A DNA stretch of 45,347 bases from Burkholderiales bacterium (GTDB lineage: Bacteria > Pseudomonadota > Gammaproteobacteria > Burkholderiales > Burkholderiaceae_C), in NCBI GenBank assembly GCA_028868305.1, contig JAGWUS010000031.1, forward strand, positions 1 to 45,347, written 5' to 3'. How positions within the stretch are numbered: position 1 is the stretch's first letter; each line of letters begins with the position of its first letter. Both the position numbers and the translations under genes were made by a program. This document shows, piece by piece, positions 8,505-16,096 of the stretch. Below the pieces are notes generated by a model. The model had not been told where the DNA came from. It searched no databases and saw only the letters and a program-made list of their open reading frames with translations.

Positions 8505-8912
8505 CTACTGGTCGATAACTTTTCCGCGTCCGGCCTTGATTTCCGAGCGCTGGGTCTTGCTCTCTAGTCTCCGCTGCTTGGATGCGCGCGTGGGTTGCGT
8601 GGCACGCCGCACACGCGGTGGCGTGGCTACGCTGTTCACCAGTTCATGCAACCGTGCAAAGGCGTCCAGACGGTTCATGTCCTGCGTGCGGTGCTGTTGC
8701 GCCTTGAGCACCAGTACGCCGGCTTGCGTGATGCGGCTGTCGCGCAGGGCCAGCAACCGTTCTTTAATGCCTTCGGGCAATGAAGACGCGGGGATGTCAA
8801 AACGCAGGTGGATGGCGCTGGATACTTTGTTGACGTTTTGCCCACCGGCGCCCTGTGCGCGCACGGCAGTCACCTGTACTTCATTTTCTGCAATGGTGAT
8901 GGGCGCGTGCAT
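8505..8912 (-). CDS. arfB: Alternative ribosome-rescue peptidyl-tRNA hydrolase ArfB (YaeJ)
   Basis: This 135-residue protein rescues ribosomes stalled on mRNAs lacking a stop codon by hydrolysing peptidyl-tRNA. It has the release-factor catalytic motif GAGGQNVNKVSSAIHLRF (GGQ at about 23-25). Its basic C-terminal tail, including RRATQPTRASKQRRLESK, is the kind that inserts into the empty mRNA channel. Length matches the family (about 140) and excludes a full release factor. It is convergent with the hydratase gene, and its stop touches the repeat at 8448-8502. No operon partner on its strand. Confidence 0.95.
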   Translation of the reverse strand: MHAPITIAENEVQVTAVRAQGAGGQNVNKVSSAIHLRFDIPASSLPEGIKERLLALRDSRITQAGVLVLKAQQHRTQDMNRLDAFARLHELVNSVATPPRVRRATQPTRASKQRRLESKTQRSEIKAGRGKVIDQ

Positions 8913-8956
8913 ACTGTCGTATTAAACTGCAGCCACACCAACCAACGGAGTTCACT

Positions 8957-9109
8957 ATGGCCAAGGGTCAGCAAAAAACCAACAAGGAAGCCAAGAAGCC
9001 GAAGAAGGACACTTCCGCACCCAAGCCCGCATCCAGTGGCCTCAGTGAGCCTGTGCGCGCTACCGTGACCACCGCAGTCATCCCGCGCGGAAAGCTCAAA
9101 AACAAGTAG
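8957..9109 (+). CDS. Small lysine-rich conserved hypothetical protein (50 aa)
   Basis: ATG at 8957 with Shine-Dalgarno CGGAG (8946-8950), stop TAG at 9107-9109. The 50-residue product begins MAKGQQKTNKEAKKPKKD, so it is strongly basic, then has a Pro/Ser/Ala stretch and ends RGKLKNK. No signal peptide or membrane segment. I recall short proteins with the NKEAKKPKK signature in many proteobacteria, but no function is known to me. It is divergent from arfB by 44 bases and 63 bases upstream of a TetR gene. Confidence 0.7.
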   Translation: MAKGQQKTNKEAKKPKKDTSAPKPASSGLSEPVRATVTTAVIPRGKLKNK

Positions 9110-9125
9110 GGTCTTATTTTTGCCA

Positions 9126-9139
9126 AGCAAACGCTTGCT
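9126..9139. promoter_or_regulatory. Candidate operator: inverted repeat before the second TetR gene
   Basis: AGCAA (9126-9130) and TTGCT (9135-9139) flank ACGC; six of seven half-site positions pair. It lies in an AT-rich stretch (9110-9160) 34 bases before the ATG at 9173, where a promoter is expected. Its general form, a short palindrome built on CAAAC/GTTTG-like halves, resembles operators of TetR regulators of fatty-acid degradation. Assignment to the adjacent regulator is inferred. Confidence 0.4.
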
Positions 9140-9172
9140 AAAAATAAATTAGTTTGGTATTGTCTGGCTCCC

Positions 9173-9826
9173 ATGCCAGACCAAGTCCTATCCGCGCCAG
9201 AAATTCCCAAGCGTCCCCGCGGACGCCCCCGCAAAACCCTTGACGAGCGTGACGACGGAAACCGCCGTCACGACCTGCTCAAAGCCGCCGCGCAGCTGTT
9301 TCGCCGCAAAGGCTTTGCGGCCACCACCACACGCGATATTGCAGCCGCTGCCGGCATGCAAAGCGGCTCTCCCTTCTACCATTTCAAAAGCAAGGATGCC
9401 CTGCTCTTTGCCGTGATGGAGGAAGGCATGCAGTCGGCACTGGCGCGCCAGCGTTTGGTGGTGAATACGCCCGCCCATCGCGCAGCGCCGCCGGCAGAGC
9501 AGTTGCGCACACTGGTGCGTTGCCACTTCGACGTGCTGCTCGGTCCGGGCAATGATTTCGTGCCGGTCATGTTGTACGAATCACGTTCGATCAACACCCG
9601 CCAGCGCAAGCAGATCGCGCAGCTGATTGCCGAATACGAATCCCTGTGGATGCCGGTGCTGCTGGCCCTGGAGAAAACCGGCCAGCTGCGTGCGCCCGCA
9701 CCGCTGGCGCGCTTGCTGATTTTGGGTGCGTTGAACTGGTCGGTGCAGTGGTTTGACGCCAAGAAGGGCGCGTCCATTGGCAACCTGACCGATACCGCCA
9801 TTGCCATGTTTATCAAGGAGTCCTGA
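9173..9826 (+). CDS. TetR/AcrR family regulator with AT-hook-like N-terminus
   Basis: This 217-residue regulator starts with a basic leader containing KRPRGRPRK (about 13-21), which matches the AT-hook core RGRP. A TetR helix-turn-helix follows at about 32-80 (LLKAAAQLFRRKGFAATTTRDIAAAAGMQSGSPFYHFKSKDAL), then a helical effector domain. Its TGA overlaps the ATG of the SDR gene by one base (9826) behind a Shine-Dalgarno AAGGAG, so it is translated with the catabolic genes it probably controls. The TetR-SDR-dehydrogenase-dehydrogenase order recalls acyclic terpene and branched acyl-CoA modules, but no carboxylase genes accompany it here. Confidence 0.9.
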   Translation: MPDQVLSAPEIPKRPRGRPRKTLDERDDGNRRHDLLKAAAQLFRRKGFAATTTRDIAAAAGMQSGSPFYHFKSKDALLFAVMEEGMQSALARQRLVVNTPAHRAAPPAEQLRTLVRCHFDVLLGPGNDFVPVMLYESRSINTRQRKQIAQLIAEYESLWMPVLLALEKTGQLRAPAPLARLLILGALNWSVQWFDAKKGASIGNLTDTAIAMFIKES

Positions 9827-10710
9827 TGTCTTACGGTTCTGTATTTGCCACGCACCTGTTTGCCGACAAAGTCATGGTGGTGACCGGTGGCGGTTCGGGC
9901 ATTGGCCGCTGCACCGCCCATGAACTGGCCGCGCTGGGTGCCAGCGTGGTGCTGGTAGGCCGCAAGCTGGAAAAACTGCAAAAGGTGCTGGAAGAGATCA
10001 CCGAGGATGGTGGCAAGGCCAGCATTGCAGTGTGTGATATCCGGCAGGAAGAGTCGGTGAAGACGTTGGTCGCGCAAGCCGTGGCGCAGCACGGCCGCAT
10101 CGATGGTTTGGTGAACAACGCAGGCGGTCAGTTCATGACCCCGCTGGAGGCGATCAGCGCGAAGGGCTGGGAGGCGGTGGTCAATACCAACCTCACCGGC
10201 GGCTTTCTGATGGCACGTGAATGCTATTTGCAGAGCATGAACAAGAACGGTGGCAGCATCGTCAACATCGTGGCCGACATGTGGGGCTCCATGCCTGGCA
10301 TGGGCCACAGCGGCGCGGCGCGCGCCGGCATGGTCAGCTTCACCGAGACGGCAGCCGTGGAGTGGGCCGCCAAAGGGGTGCGCGTGAACGCGGTGGCACC
10401 GGGCTACATTGCGTCGAGTGGCATGGACAACTATCCGCCAGAGATGGCGCCCATGATCCGCGAAATGGCCAAGACCATTCCCGCCGGCCGCTTTGGCACC
10501 GAGGCGGAAACGGCCGCGGGCATCGTGTTTTTGCTGAGCCCCGCGGCGTCCTTCATCAGCGGCACCACGCTGCGCATTGACGGCGCCCGCCCCCAGGCCC
10601 GCATGGGCTACCCCATGCGCACGCCCGATGCCAAAGTCCAGGAACGTGCATCGGTGAAACCCTTCAACGGGTTTCACCGGGCGCACACCCCCAAGGTTTT
10701 TCAAGTCTGA
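9826..10710 (+). CDS. SDR family oxidoreductase, 2,4-dienoyl-CoA reductase-like
   Basis: This 294-residue short-chain dehydrogenase has the nucleotide-binding VTGGGSGIGRCTAHELA (about 19-35), NNAGG (97-101) and the late PGYI segment. The classical YxxxK site is not present: the aligned stretch is SGAAR (162-166), with Ser in the Tyr position, as in mitochondrial-type 2,4-dienoyl-CoA reductases, and Arg166 in place of the usual Lys. The C-terminus is extended with an Arg/Pro-rich tail. It probably acts on an unsaturated or oxidised acyl-CoA for the two dehydrogenases that follow; the reaction is uncertain. Confidence 0.85.
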   Translation: MSYGSVFATHLFADKVMVVTGGGSGIGRCTAHELAALGASVVLVGRKLEKLQKVLEEITEDGGKASIAVCDIRQEESVKTLVAQAVAQHGRIDGLVNNAGGQFMTPLEAISAKGWEAVVNTNLTGGFLMARECYLQSMNKNGGSIVNIVADMWGSMPGMGHSGAARAGMVSFTETAAVEWAAKGVRVNAVAPGYIASSGMDNYPPEMAPMIREMAKTIPAGRFGTEAETAAGIVFLLSPAASFISGTTLRIDGARPQARMGYPMRTPDAKVQERASVKPFNGFHRAHTPKVFQV

Positions 10711-10716
10711 ACCCCC

Positions 10717-11892
10717 ATGCAATACACCCACGAACACCTTGAAATCCAGAAAACCCTCAAGCGCTTCATTGACGCCGAGATCAACCCGCATGTCGACGCC
10801 TGGGAAGACGCCGAGGCCTTTCCGGCCCACGAGGTGTTCAAAAAACTGGGCGATCTGGGCTTGTTGGGGCTGACCAAGCCCGAAGCCTATGGCGGTGCGG
10901 GTCTTGACTATTCCTATGGCATGGCCATGGCAGAAGCGCTGGGCCATATCGACTGCGGTGGCATTCCCATGGCCATTGGTGTGCAGACCGATATGTGCAC
11001 CCCGGCCCTGGCACGCTTTGGCAGTGAGGGGCTCCAACGCGAATTTCTGGCGCCTGCCATTGCGGGTGACACGGTGGGTTGCATTGGTGTGAGCGAGCCC
11101 GGTGCCGGCAGTGATGTGGCGGGTGTGAAAACCGTGGCCCGCAAGGACGGGGACGACTATGTCATTACCGGCCAGAAAATGTGGATCACCAACAGCCTGC
11201 AAGCCGACTGGATGTGCATGCTGGTCAACACGGGAGACGGGCCCGCGCACAAGAACAAGAGCCTGGTAGTGGTGCCGCTGCGCGAGAACGGCAAGCTGCG
11301 CCCCGGCATTGAGGTGGCGCGCAAGATCAAGAAGATCGGCATGAACGCCAGCGACACCGGCCTGCTGTACTTTGACGAAGTGCGGGTGCCCCAGCGCAAC
11401 CGCATTGGTGCAGAAGGCCAGGGCTTCATCTACCAGATGCAGCAGTTCCAGGAGGAGCGCCTGTGGTGTGCGGCCAGTTGCCTGCAATCCCTGTCCAACT
11501 GCATTCAGTGGACGGTCGAGTGGGCGCAGGACCGCAAGATGTTTGGCGCCACGCTGGCCGACCAGCAGTGGGTGCAGTTCAAGCTGGCCGAGATGAAAAC
11601 CGAACTGGAAAGCCTGCGTGCACTCACCTACCGCACCTGCGAACTCTACGTGGGCGGGCAGGATGTGCTGGAGCTGGCGTCCATGGCCAAGCTCAAGGCA
11701 GGTCGCCTCAATCGCCTCATCCCGGACGGCTGTCTGCAGTTCTGGGGTGGCATGGGCTTTACCTGGGAGAACAAGGTCTCGCGCATGTTCCGTGATGGCC
11801 GTCTGGCTTCCATTGGCGGAGGCGCTGACGAAGTGATGATGGGCATCATCGCCAAAACCATGGGCGTGGCCAAGCGTCCGGCCCGTATCTGA
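10717..11892 (+). CDS. Acyl-CoA dehydrogenase (AtuD-like)
   Basis: This 391-residue flavoprotein has standard acyl-CoA dehydrogenase length and order: helical N-terminus, middle beta domain with GVSEPGAGSDVAGVKT (about 124-139) and MWITNS, and a C-terminal helical domain ending DGRLASIGGGADEVM, where the catalytic base region lies. Its N-terminus and GFTWENKVSRMFRD segment resemble citronellyl-CoA dehydrogenase (AtuD) and related enzymes for branched acyl-CoAs. It starts 6 bases after the SDR and is followed by a second dehydrogenase after 8 bases. The substrate is inferred only by resemblance. Confidence 0.9.
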   Translation: MQYTHEHLEIQKTLKRFIDAEINPHVDAWEDAEAFPAHEVFKKLGDLGLLGLTKPEAYGGAGLDYSYGMAMAEALGHIDCGGIPMAIGVQTDMCTPALARFGSEGLQREFLAPAIAGDTVGCIGVSEPGAGSDVAGVKTVARKDGDDYVITGQKMWITNSLQADWMCMLVNTGDGPAHKNKSLVVVPLRENGKLRPGIEVARKIKKIGMNASDTGLLYFDEVRVPQRNRIGAEGQGFIYQMQQFQEERLWCAASCLQSLSNCIQWTVEWAQDRKMFGATLADQQWVQFKLAEMKTELESLRALTYRTCELYVGGQDVLELASMAKLKAGRLNRLIPDGCLQFWGGMGFTWENKVSRMFRDGRLASIGGGADEVMMGIIAKTMGVAKRPARI

Positions 11893-11900
11893 GAGGCACT

Positions 11901-13088
11901 ATGTCCGTTGACGAAATTACTGCTGAAGACATTGCCCTGGTGGAAGACGCCGCGCGCAGATTCATCCAGACCGAGGTTGCCCCCCACCTTGCCGAATGGG
12001 AGGAGGTTGGTGAAATTCCCCGCAGCCTGTACCAGCGCGCTGCGGAGATGGGCTGGCTGGAAATGGGCTACCCCGAAGCGTTTGGCGGCACGCCCAGCCC
12101 CTGGAAGCTGCGCAATGCGCTGACCATTGCACTGGCACGTGCGGGCGGCAGTGGCGGGCTGATGGCCGCCCTGTTCAGCCACAACATTGGTTTGCCACCA
12201 GTGGTGCGTCATGGTTCACCTGCCTTGCAGCAAAAGGTTATTCCTGATGTGCTGGCCGGTCGCAAGATCGCTGCGCTGGCGATTACCGAGCCCGGTGGCG
12301 GTACCGATGTATCGGCGCTGAAGACCACCGCACGTCTGGAAGGCAATGAGTATGTGGTGGATGGTGAAAAAGTGTTCATTACTTCGGGGGTGCGTGCCGA
12401 CTGGATTACCGTTGCGGTGCGTACCGACCCGCTGAACAAGGGCCAGAAACCGGGAGCAGGTGGCATCTCCATGCTGATGGTGCCGGGTGATGCGGTGGGG
12501 CTGACACGCAGCCCCTTGATGAAGATGGGCTGGCTGTGCTCGGATACGGCGCAAATCCGCTTCGATGGCGTGCGCGTTCCAGCCAGTCACCTGGTGGGCG
12601 AAGAGGGCTCGGGTTTCAAGATCATTCTCACCAACTTCAACGGAGAACGCCTCTCGATGGCGGCCATGGCCCTGGGCTTTGCCGAATGTTGTTATGACGA
12701 GGCTCTGGGCTGGGCGCGTCAGCGAAAAACCTTTGGTACCGCGCTGATCGATCACCAGGTGATCCGCCACAAGTTCATGGACATGAAGATGCGTATCGAG
12801 TCCACCCGTGCGTGGCTTAACGCCGTGTCTGAACGTGCCGATGCTGGCGACCGGGGCGACAAATCCGCCAAGGGCGCCGAGTGGGTGGCCCAGGTGTGTC
12901 TGCTTAAGAACCATGCCACCCAGACCATGCAGTTCTGCGCCGACCAGGGCGTGCAAATTCTTGGCGGAATGGGCTTTATGCGCGGGACCGCATGCGAACG
13001 CATTTACCGCGAGGTCAAGGTGATGATGATTGGCGGTGGCGCGGAAGAAATCATGAAGGAGTTGGCCTCGCGTCAACTGGGACTGTGA
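11901..13088 (+). CDS. Acyl-CoA dehydrogenase (second of tandem pair)
   Basis: This 395-residue acyl-CoA dehydrogenase has AITEPGGGTDVSALKTTA (about 130-147), VFITSG, and QILGGMGFMRGTACERIYREVKVMMIGGGAEEIMK at the C-terminus, where GGGAEE corresponds to the conserved loop. It is clearly diverged from the gene upstream, so the pair may act as separate enzymes or as a heteromeric dehydrogenase; known heteromeric pairs in steroid catabolism show this adjacency. The hotdog thioesterase follows after 9 bases. Electrons presumably pass to ETF, which is not encoded in the window. Confidence 0.9.
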   Translation: MSVDEITAEDIALVEDAARRFIQTEVAPHLAEWEEVGEIPRSLYQRAAEMGWLEMGYPEAFGGTPSPWKLRNALTIALARAGGSGGLMAALFSHNIGLPPVVRHGSPALQQKVIPDVLAGRKIAALAITEPGGGTDVSALKTTARLEGNEYVVDGEKVFITSGVRADWITVAVRTDPLNKGQKPGAGGISMLMVPGDAVGLTRSPLMKMGWLCSDTAQIRFDGVRVPASHLVGEEGSGFKIILTNFNGERLSMAAMALGFAECCYDEALGWARQRKTFGTALIDHQVIRHKFMDMKMRIESTRAWLNAVSERADAGDRGDKSAKGAEWVAQVCLLKNHATQTMQFCADQGVQILGGMGFMRGTACERIYREVKVMMIGGGAEEIMKELASRQLGL

Positions 13089-13097
13089 CAATACGGT

Positions 13098-13595
13098 ATG
13101 CCCAAAAATAGCCATTCCACGCGACCCGTGGCTCCCGTCGAGTTTGAGCCGGAGTTCATTTCCAAGCTGACCTATATTTTTCAGGAAGCCATCGTTTTCA
13201 ATACGGTGCTGGGTCTGAAGATTGACATTATCACCCCCGAGCGTGTCGTGGCGCATATCGACATGCAGCCGCAGCTGGTCGGGCACTACAGCTACAACCG
13301 GATTCACGGGGGCGTGATCAGCGCAGGTCTGGACGCCATGGGCGGCCTTGCGGTAATGGCAGCCATTGGTGCGCGCCATATGGACGAGCCGCCCCTGCAA
13401 AGGTTGCAGCGTTTTTCCAAGCTGGGAACTATCGACCTGCGCATTGATTACTTGCGCCCCGGCATCAGCGAACGCTTCGAGTTGCGCGCCGAAGTCATGC
13501 GCCTGGGTTCAAGGGTCGCCTCCACACGCATGGAATTTCTCGGGGCCGACGGCAAGCTCTTGTCTACCGGTGCGGGCGCCTACATCGTGTCATAA
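13098..13595 (+). CDS. Hotdog-fold thioesterase (PaaI/YiiD-like)
   Basis: This 165-residue single-hotdog protein has the central helix-strand signature YNRIHGGVISAGLDAMGGLAVM (about 69-90, carrying HGG) and IDLRIDYLRPG. It should hydrolyse an acyl-CoA thioester. It is the last gene of the TetR-SDR-dehydrogenase module, nine bases after the dehydrogenase, and is immediately followed by a strong terminator. Substrate unknown. Confidence 0.87.
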   Translation: MPKNSHSTRPVAPVEFEPEFISKLTYIFQEAIVFNTVLGLKIDIITPERVVAHIDMQPQLVGHYSYNRIHGGVISAGLDAMGGLAVMAAIGARHMDEPPLQRLQRFSKLGTIDLRIDYLRPGISERFELRAEVMRLGSRVASTRMEFLGADGKLLSTGAGAYIVS

Positions 13596-13621
13596 AAAAA
13601 GCCACAGTAAAGTGGCTTTTT
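13596..13621. terminator. Bidirectional rho-independent terminator
   Basis: AAAAAGCCAC (13596-13605), a six-base loop, and GTGGCTTTTT (13612-13621) form a perfect 10-bp stem with A/T ends that serve as a T-run on either strand. It lies between the convergent thioesterase and substrate-binding protein genes and begins at the base after the thioesterase stop. Confidence 0.9.
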
Positions 13622-13638
13622 GCAGGTTTGAGGAATTC

Positions 13639-14847
13639 TTATTTCTTGGCGGGTGCCTTGGCTGCCGGGGTAGCCGCTGGCTTGGCGGTGCTGCCAAAGT
13701 AGTCCGACACGGTTTTCCACTTGCCGTCCTGGATTTGTGACAGGCGCGAGGCATCGCTGCCCAGACGCTTGGTCGCGGAGAAGGTCTGGACCGCGCCACC
13801 GAAGAAGTCGGGCTCAATGGTCATGGTGTCCATGACCTTGATGAAGCTCTCGGTGTTCAGGTTCTTTCCAGCACGGCCTGCTGCCGTAGCAAAGCTGGTA
13901 ATGATGGTGTAGCCATATACCGAGAACACAGTGGGGTCTTCGTTGAACTTGGTCTTGTACTTGTTGGCCCAGAACTGGATCGGGCCTGACATGCCCTCGG
14001 TGTAGGGGTTTTGCACCGTCATGGTGGAGTAGAAACCGTCCATGGCCTTGCCGCCAAGCTTGTGGATCAGGTCTGTGTAAGACGCGCTGGAGCCCAGGAA
14101 CGTGGGGTTGTAGCCCAGCTTGCGCGCGGTGCCGATGGCGCCAATGGTTTCTCGGATGATGGTGCCCAGCACGATGAAGTCGCAGCCACCCGCCTGCATT
14201 TTGGAGATTTGTGACGAAAAATCGGTGGCGCCCCGCTTGTACGAGGTCTTCTCGGCAAACTCCATACCGATGGTCTTGAGGCCGTCTTCACCGCCCTTGA
14301 GGATCTCCAGGCCGAAGTCGTCGTCCTGGTACATGACACAGGCTTTTTTGGCGTTCTTTTCCTTCACCAGTTTCGGCACCGCATTGCGCATCTGGTCGTA
14401 GTACGTGGCTGCGTAGGAGTACTTCAGTTTGTTGAAGGGTTCGTACATTTCGCGCGCTGCCGTGATGGGGAAGAAGTTGATCACATTCTTCTCGAATTGC
14501 ACCGGCATAGCCGCCAGATTCTGGGCTGTGCCAATGTGGCCCACCATCATGAAAATCTTGTCCTGGTTGACCAGTTTCTGGGCCGCCAGCACGGCCTTCT
14601 TGGGGTCATAGGCCGAGTCTTCCACGATGAGCTTGAGTTTTCGACCATTCACACCACCCTGTTCATTGATTTCGTCCACAGCCATCAACATGCCCAGGCG
14701 GGCCTGCTTGCCAAAACCCGCAATAGGCCCTGAAAGGTCTTGAATGGATCCCAGCAGAATTTCATCTTTGCTCACGCCCTGCTGGGCGTGTGACAGTGTC
14801 GCTGTGAGTGCCAGGCTGGCCAGTACGATTGCAGTCTTTGTCTTCAT
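13639..14847 (-). CDS. ABC transporter substrate-binding protein, Leu/Ile/Val-type (copy 1)
   Basis: This 402-residue periplasmic binding protein of the branched-chain amino acid/amide family has a signal peptide (MKTKTAIVLASLALTATLSHA) and then GVSKDEILLGSIQDLSGPIAG, typical of the mature start. It is closely similar along its length to the next protein upstream (14888-16051), so the two arose by tandem duplication. It differs by a C-terminal Ala/Pro/Lys tail of about 18 residues. A Shine-Dalgarno GAGGAG precedes the ATG at 14847; an upstream ATG at 14883 is less likely. It is the last gene of the liv-type operon. The ligand is probably an organic acid rather than an amino acid, given the adjacent acyl-CoA ligase. 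Confidence 0.9.
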   Translation of the reverse strand: MKTKTAIVLASLALTATLSHAQQGVSKDEILLGSIQDLSGPIAGFGKQARLGMLMAVDEINEQGGVNGRKLKLIVEDSAYDPKKAVLAAQKLVNQDKIFMMVGHIGTAQNLAAMPVQFEKNVINFFPITAAREMYEPFNKLKYSYAATYYDQMRNAVPKLVKEKNAKKACVMYQDDDFGLEILKGGEDGLKTIGMEFAEKTSYKRGATDFSSQISKMQAGGCDFIVLGTIIRETIGAIGTARKLGYNPTFLGSSASYTDLIHKLGGKAMDGFYSTMTVQNPYTEGMSGPIQFWANKYKTKFNEDPTVFSVYGYTIITSFATAAGRAGKNLNTESFIKVMDTMTIEPDFFGGAVQTFSATKRLGSDASRLSQIQDGKWKTVSDYFGSTAKPAATPAAKAPAKK

Positions 14848-14887
14848 TGTGATCTCCTCAAAGGTTGAAAAACGCGGGGGCAATGCA

Positions 14888-16051
14888 TTAGGGCTTCACG
14901 TAGTCAGAAATTACTTTCCACTTGCCGTCCTGAATCTGCGACAGGCGGGACAGGTCGCTGCCCAGGTGCTGCCTGGGCGTGAACTTCAGCTGGGGGGCAC
15001 CAAACATGTCGGGTGGCACCGTCATGCTGTCCATCGCCTTGATGAAGCTGTCGGTGTTCAGGTTGGGGCCCGCTTTCTGAGCGGCCTGGATGAACAGGTC
15101 GATCATGGTGTAACCGTAGGCAGAAAATACGGCGGGATCTTCATTGAACCTGGTCTTGTACTTGTTTGCCCAGAAACGGATAGGCTGTGAAGCCTCATCC
15201 AGATAGGGGTTTTGCACCGACATGGTGGCATACATGCCGTCCATGGCCTTGCCGCCAAGCTTGTGAATCAGGTCGGTGTAGGCGGCCTGAGAGGCAAAGA
15301 ATACCGGGTTGAATCCGTTCTTGCGCGATTCACCAATCGTGCCAATGGTCTCGCGGATGATGGTGCCCATCACCACCATGTCGCAACCCGCAGATTTCAT
15401 CTTGGCCACCTGGGAGGAGAAGTCGGTCGCCCCGCGTTTGAACGATGTCTTCTCGGTGAAGTCCATCCCCATGGTCTTGAGGCCCGCTTCTGCGCCACGC
15501 AGCACCTCCAGGCCGAATTCGTCGTCCTGGTAGATGGCGCATACCTTCTTGGCGCTCTTGTCTTTCACCATCTTGGGCAGCGTGGTGCGCATTTGGTCGT
15601 AGTACGAACTAAGCAAGGCGTATTTCAGCGGGTTGAAGGGCTCATACATTTCGCGCGCAGCGGTCAGTGGCATAAAGTTGACGACGCGCTTTTCAAACTG
15701 CACCGGCATGGCGGCATTGTTGTGTGCCGTGCCCAGATGCCCCGCCATGATGAAAATCTTGTCCTGGTTGACCAGCTTCTGTGCGGCGAGCACCGCTTTC
15801 TTGGGGTCGTAGCCGGAGTCTTCGACCAGCAGCTTGAGCTTGCGGCCATTCACGCCACCCTGCTCATTGACTTCGTCCACGCGCAGTTGCATGCCATTGC
15901 GCGCCTGTTTGCCATAGCCTGCCAGAGGCCCCGACAAGTCCTGAATGGTGCCGATCAGAATTTCGGTTTTGCTCACGCCTTGCTGCTCGGCAGCGTACAC
16001 ACCGCTGGTGGCGACAAGGGCACTCAATGCGATGGCGGTCTTGATGTTCAT
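14888..16051 (-). CDS. ABC transporter substrate-binding protein, Leu/Ile/Val-type (copy 2)
   Basis: This 387-residue binding protein has a signal peptide (MNIKTAIALSALVATSGVYA) and a mature start GVSKTEILIGTIQDLSGPLAG nearly the same as copy 1. Long conserved blocks such as NEQGGVNGRKLKLLVEDSGY, KLVNQDKIFIMAGH and DLIHKLGGKAMDGM are shared. Forty bases separate it from copy 1 and 45 from the acyl-CoA ligase upstream. The two receptors could serve one LivHMGF importer with different ligand ranges; substitutions are scattered through both lobes. The start at 16051 fits the signal peptide. Confidence 0.9.
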   Translation of the reverse strand: MNIKTAIALSALVATSGVYAAEQQGVSKTEILIGTIQDLSGPLAGYGKQARNGMQLRVDEVNEQGGVNGRKLKLLVEDSGYDPKKAVLAAQKLVNQDKIFIMAGHLGTAHNNAAMPVQFEKRVVNFMPLTAAREMYEPFNPLKYALLSSYYDQMRTTLPKMVKDKSAKKVCAIYQDDEFGLEVLRGAEAGLKTMGMDFTEKTSFKRGATDFSSQVAKMKSAGCDMVVMGTIIRETIGTIGESRKNGFNPVFFASQAAYTDLIHKLGGKAMDGMYATMSVQNPYLDEASQPIRFWANKYKTRFNEDPAVFSAYGYTMIDLFIQAAQKAGPNLNTDSFIKAMDSMTVPPDMFGAPQLKFTPRQHLGSDLSRLSQIQDGKWKVISDYVKP

Positions 16052-16096
16052 GGTGTGCTGCGGTCCTTGGTGAAAAGGGGTTGTCAGAAGCAATGT

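Noticed and set aside
1-14000. Acyclic terpene utilisation (atu) cluster
   Set aside because: The AtuD-like dehydrogenase and SDR suggest it, but geranyl-CoA carboxylase subunits and other atu genes are absent, so only general acyl-CoA catabolism is claimed.
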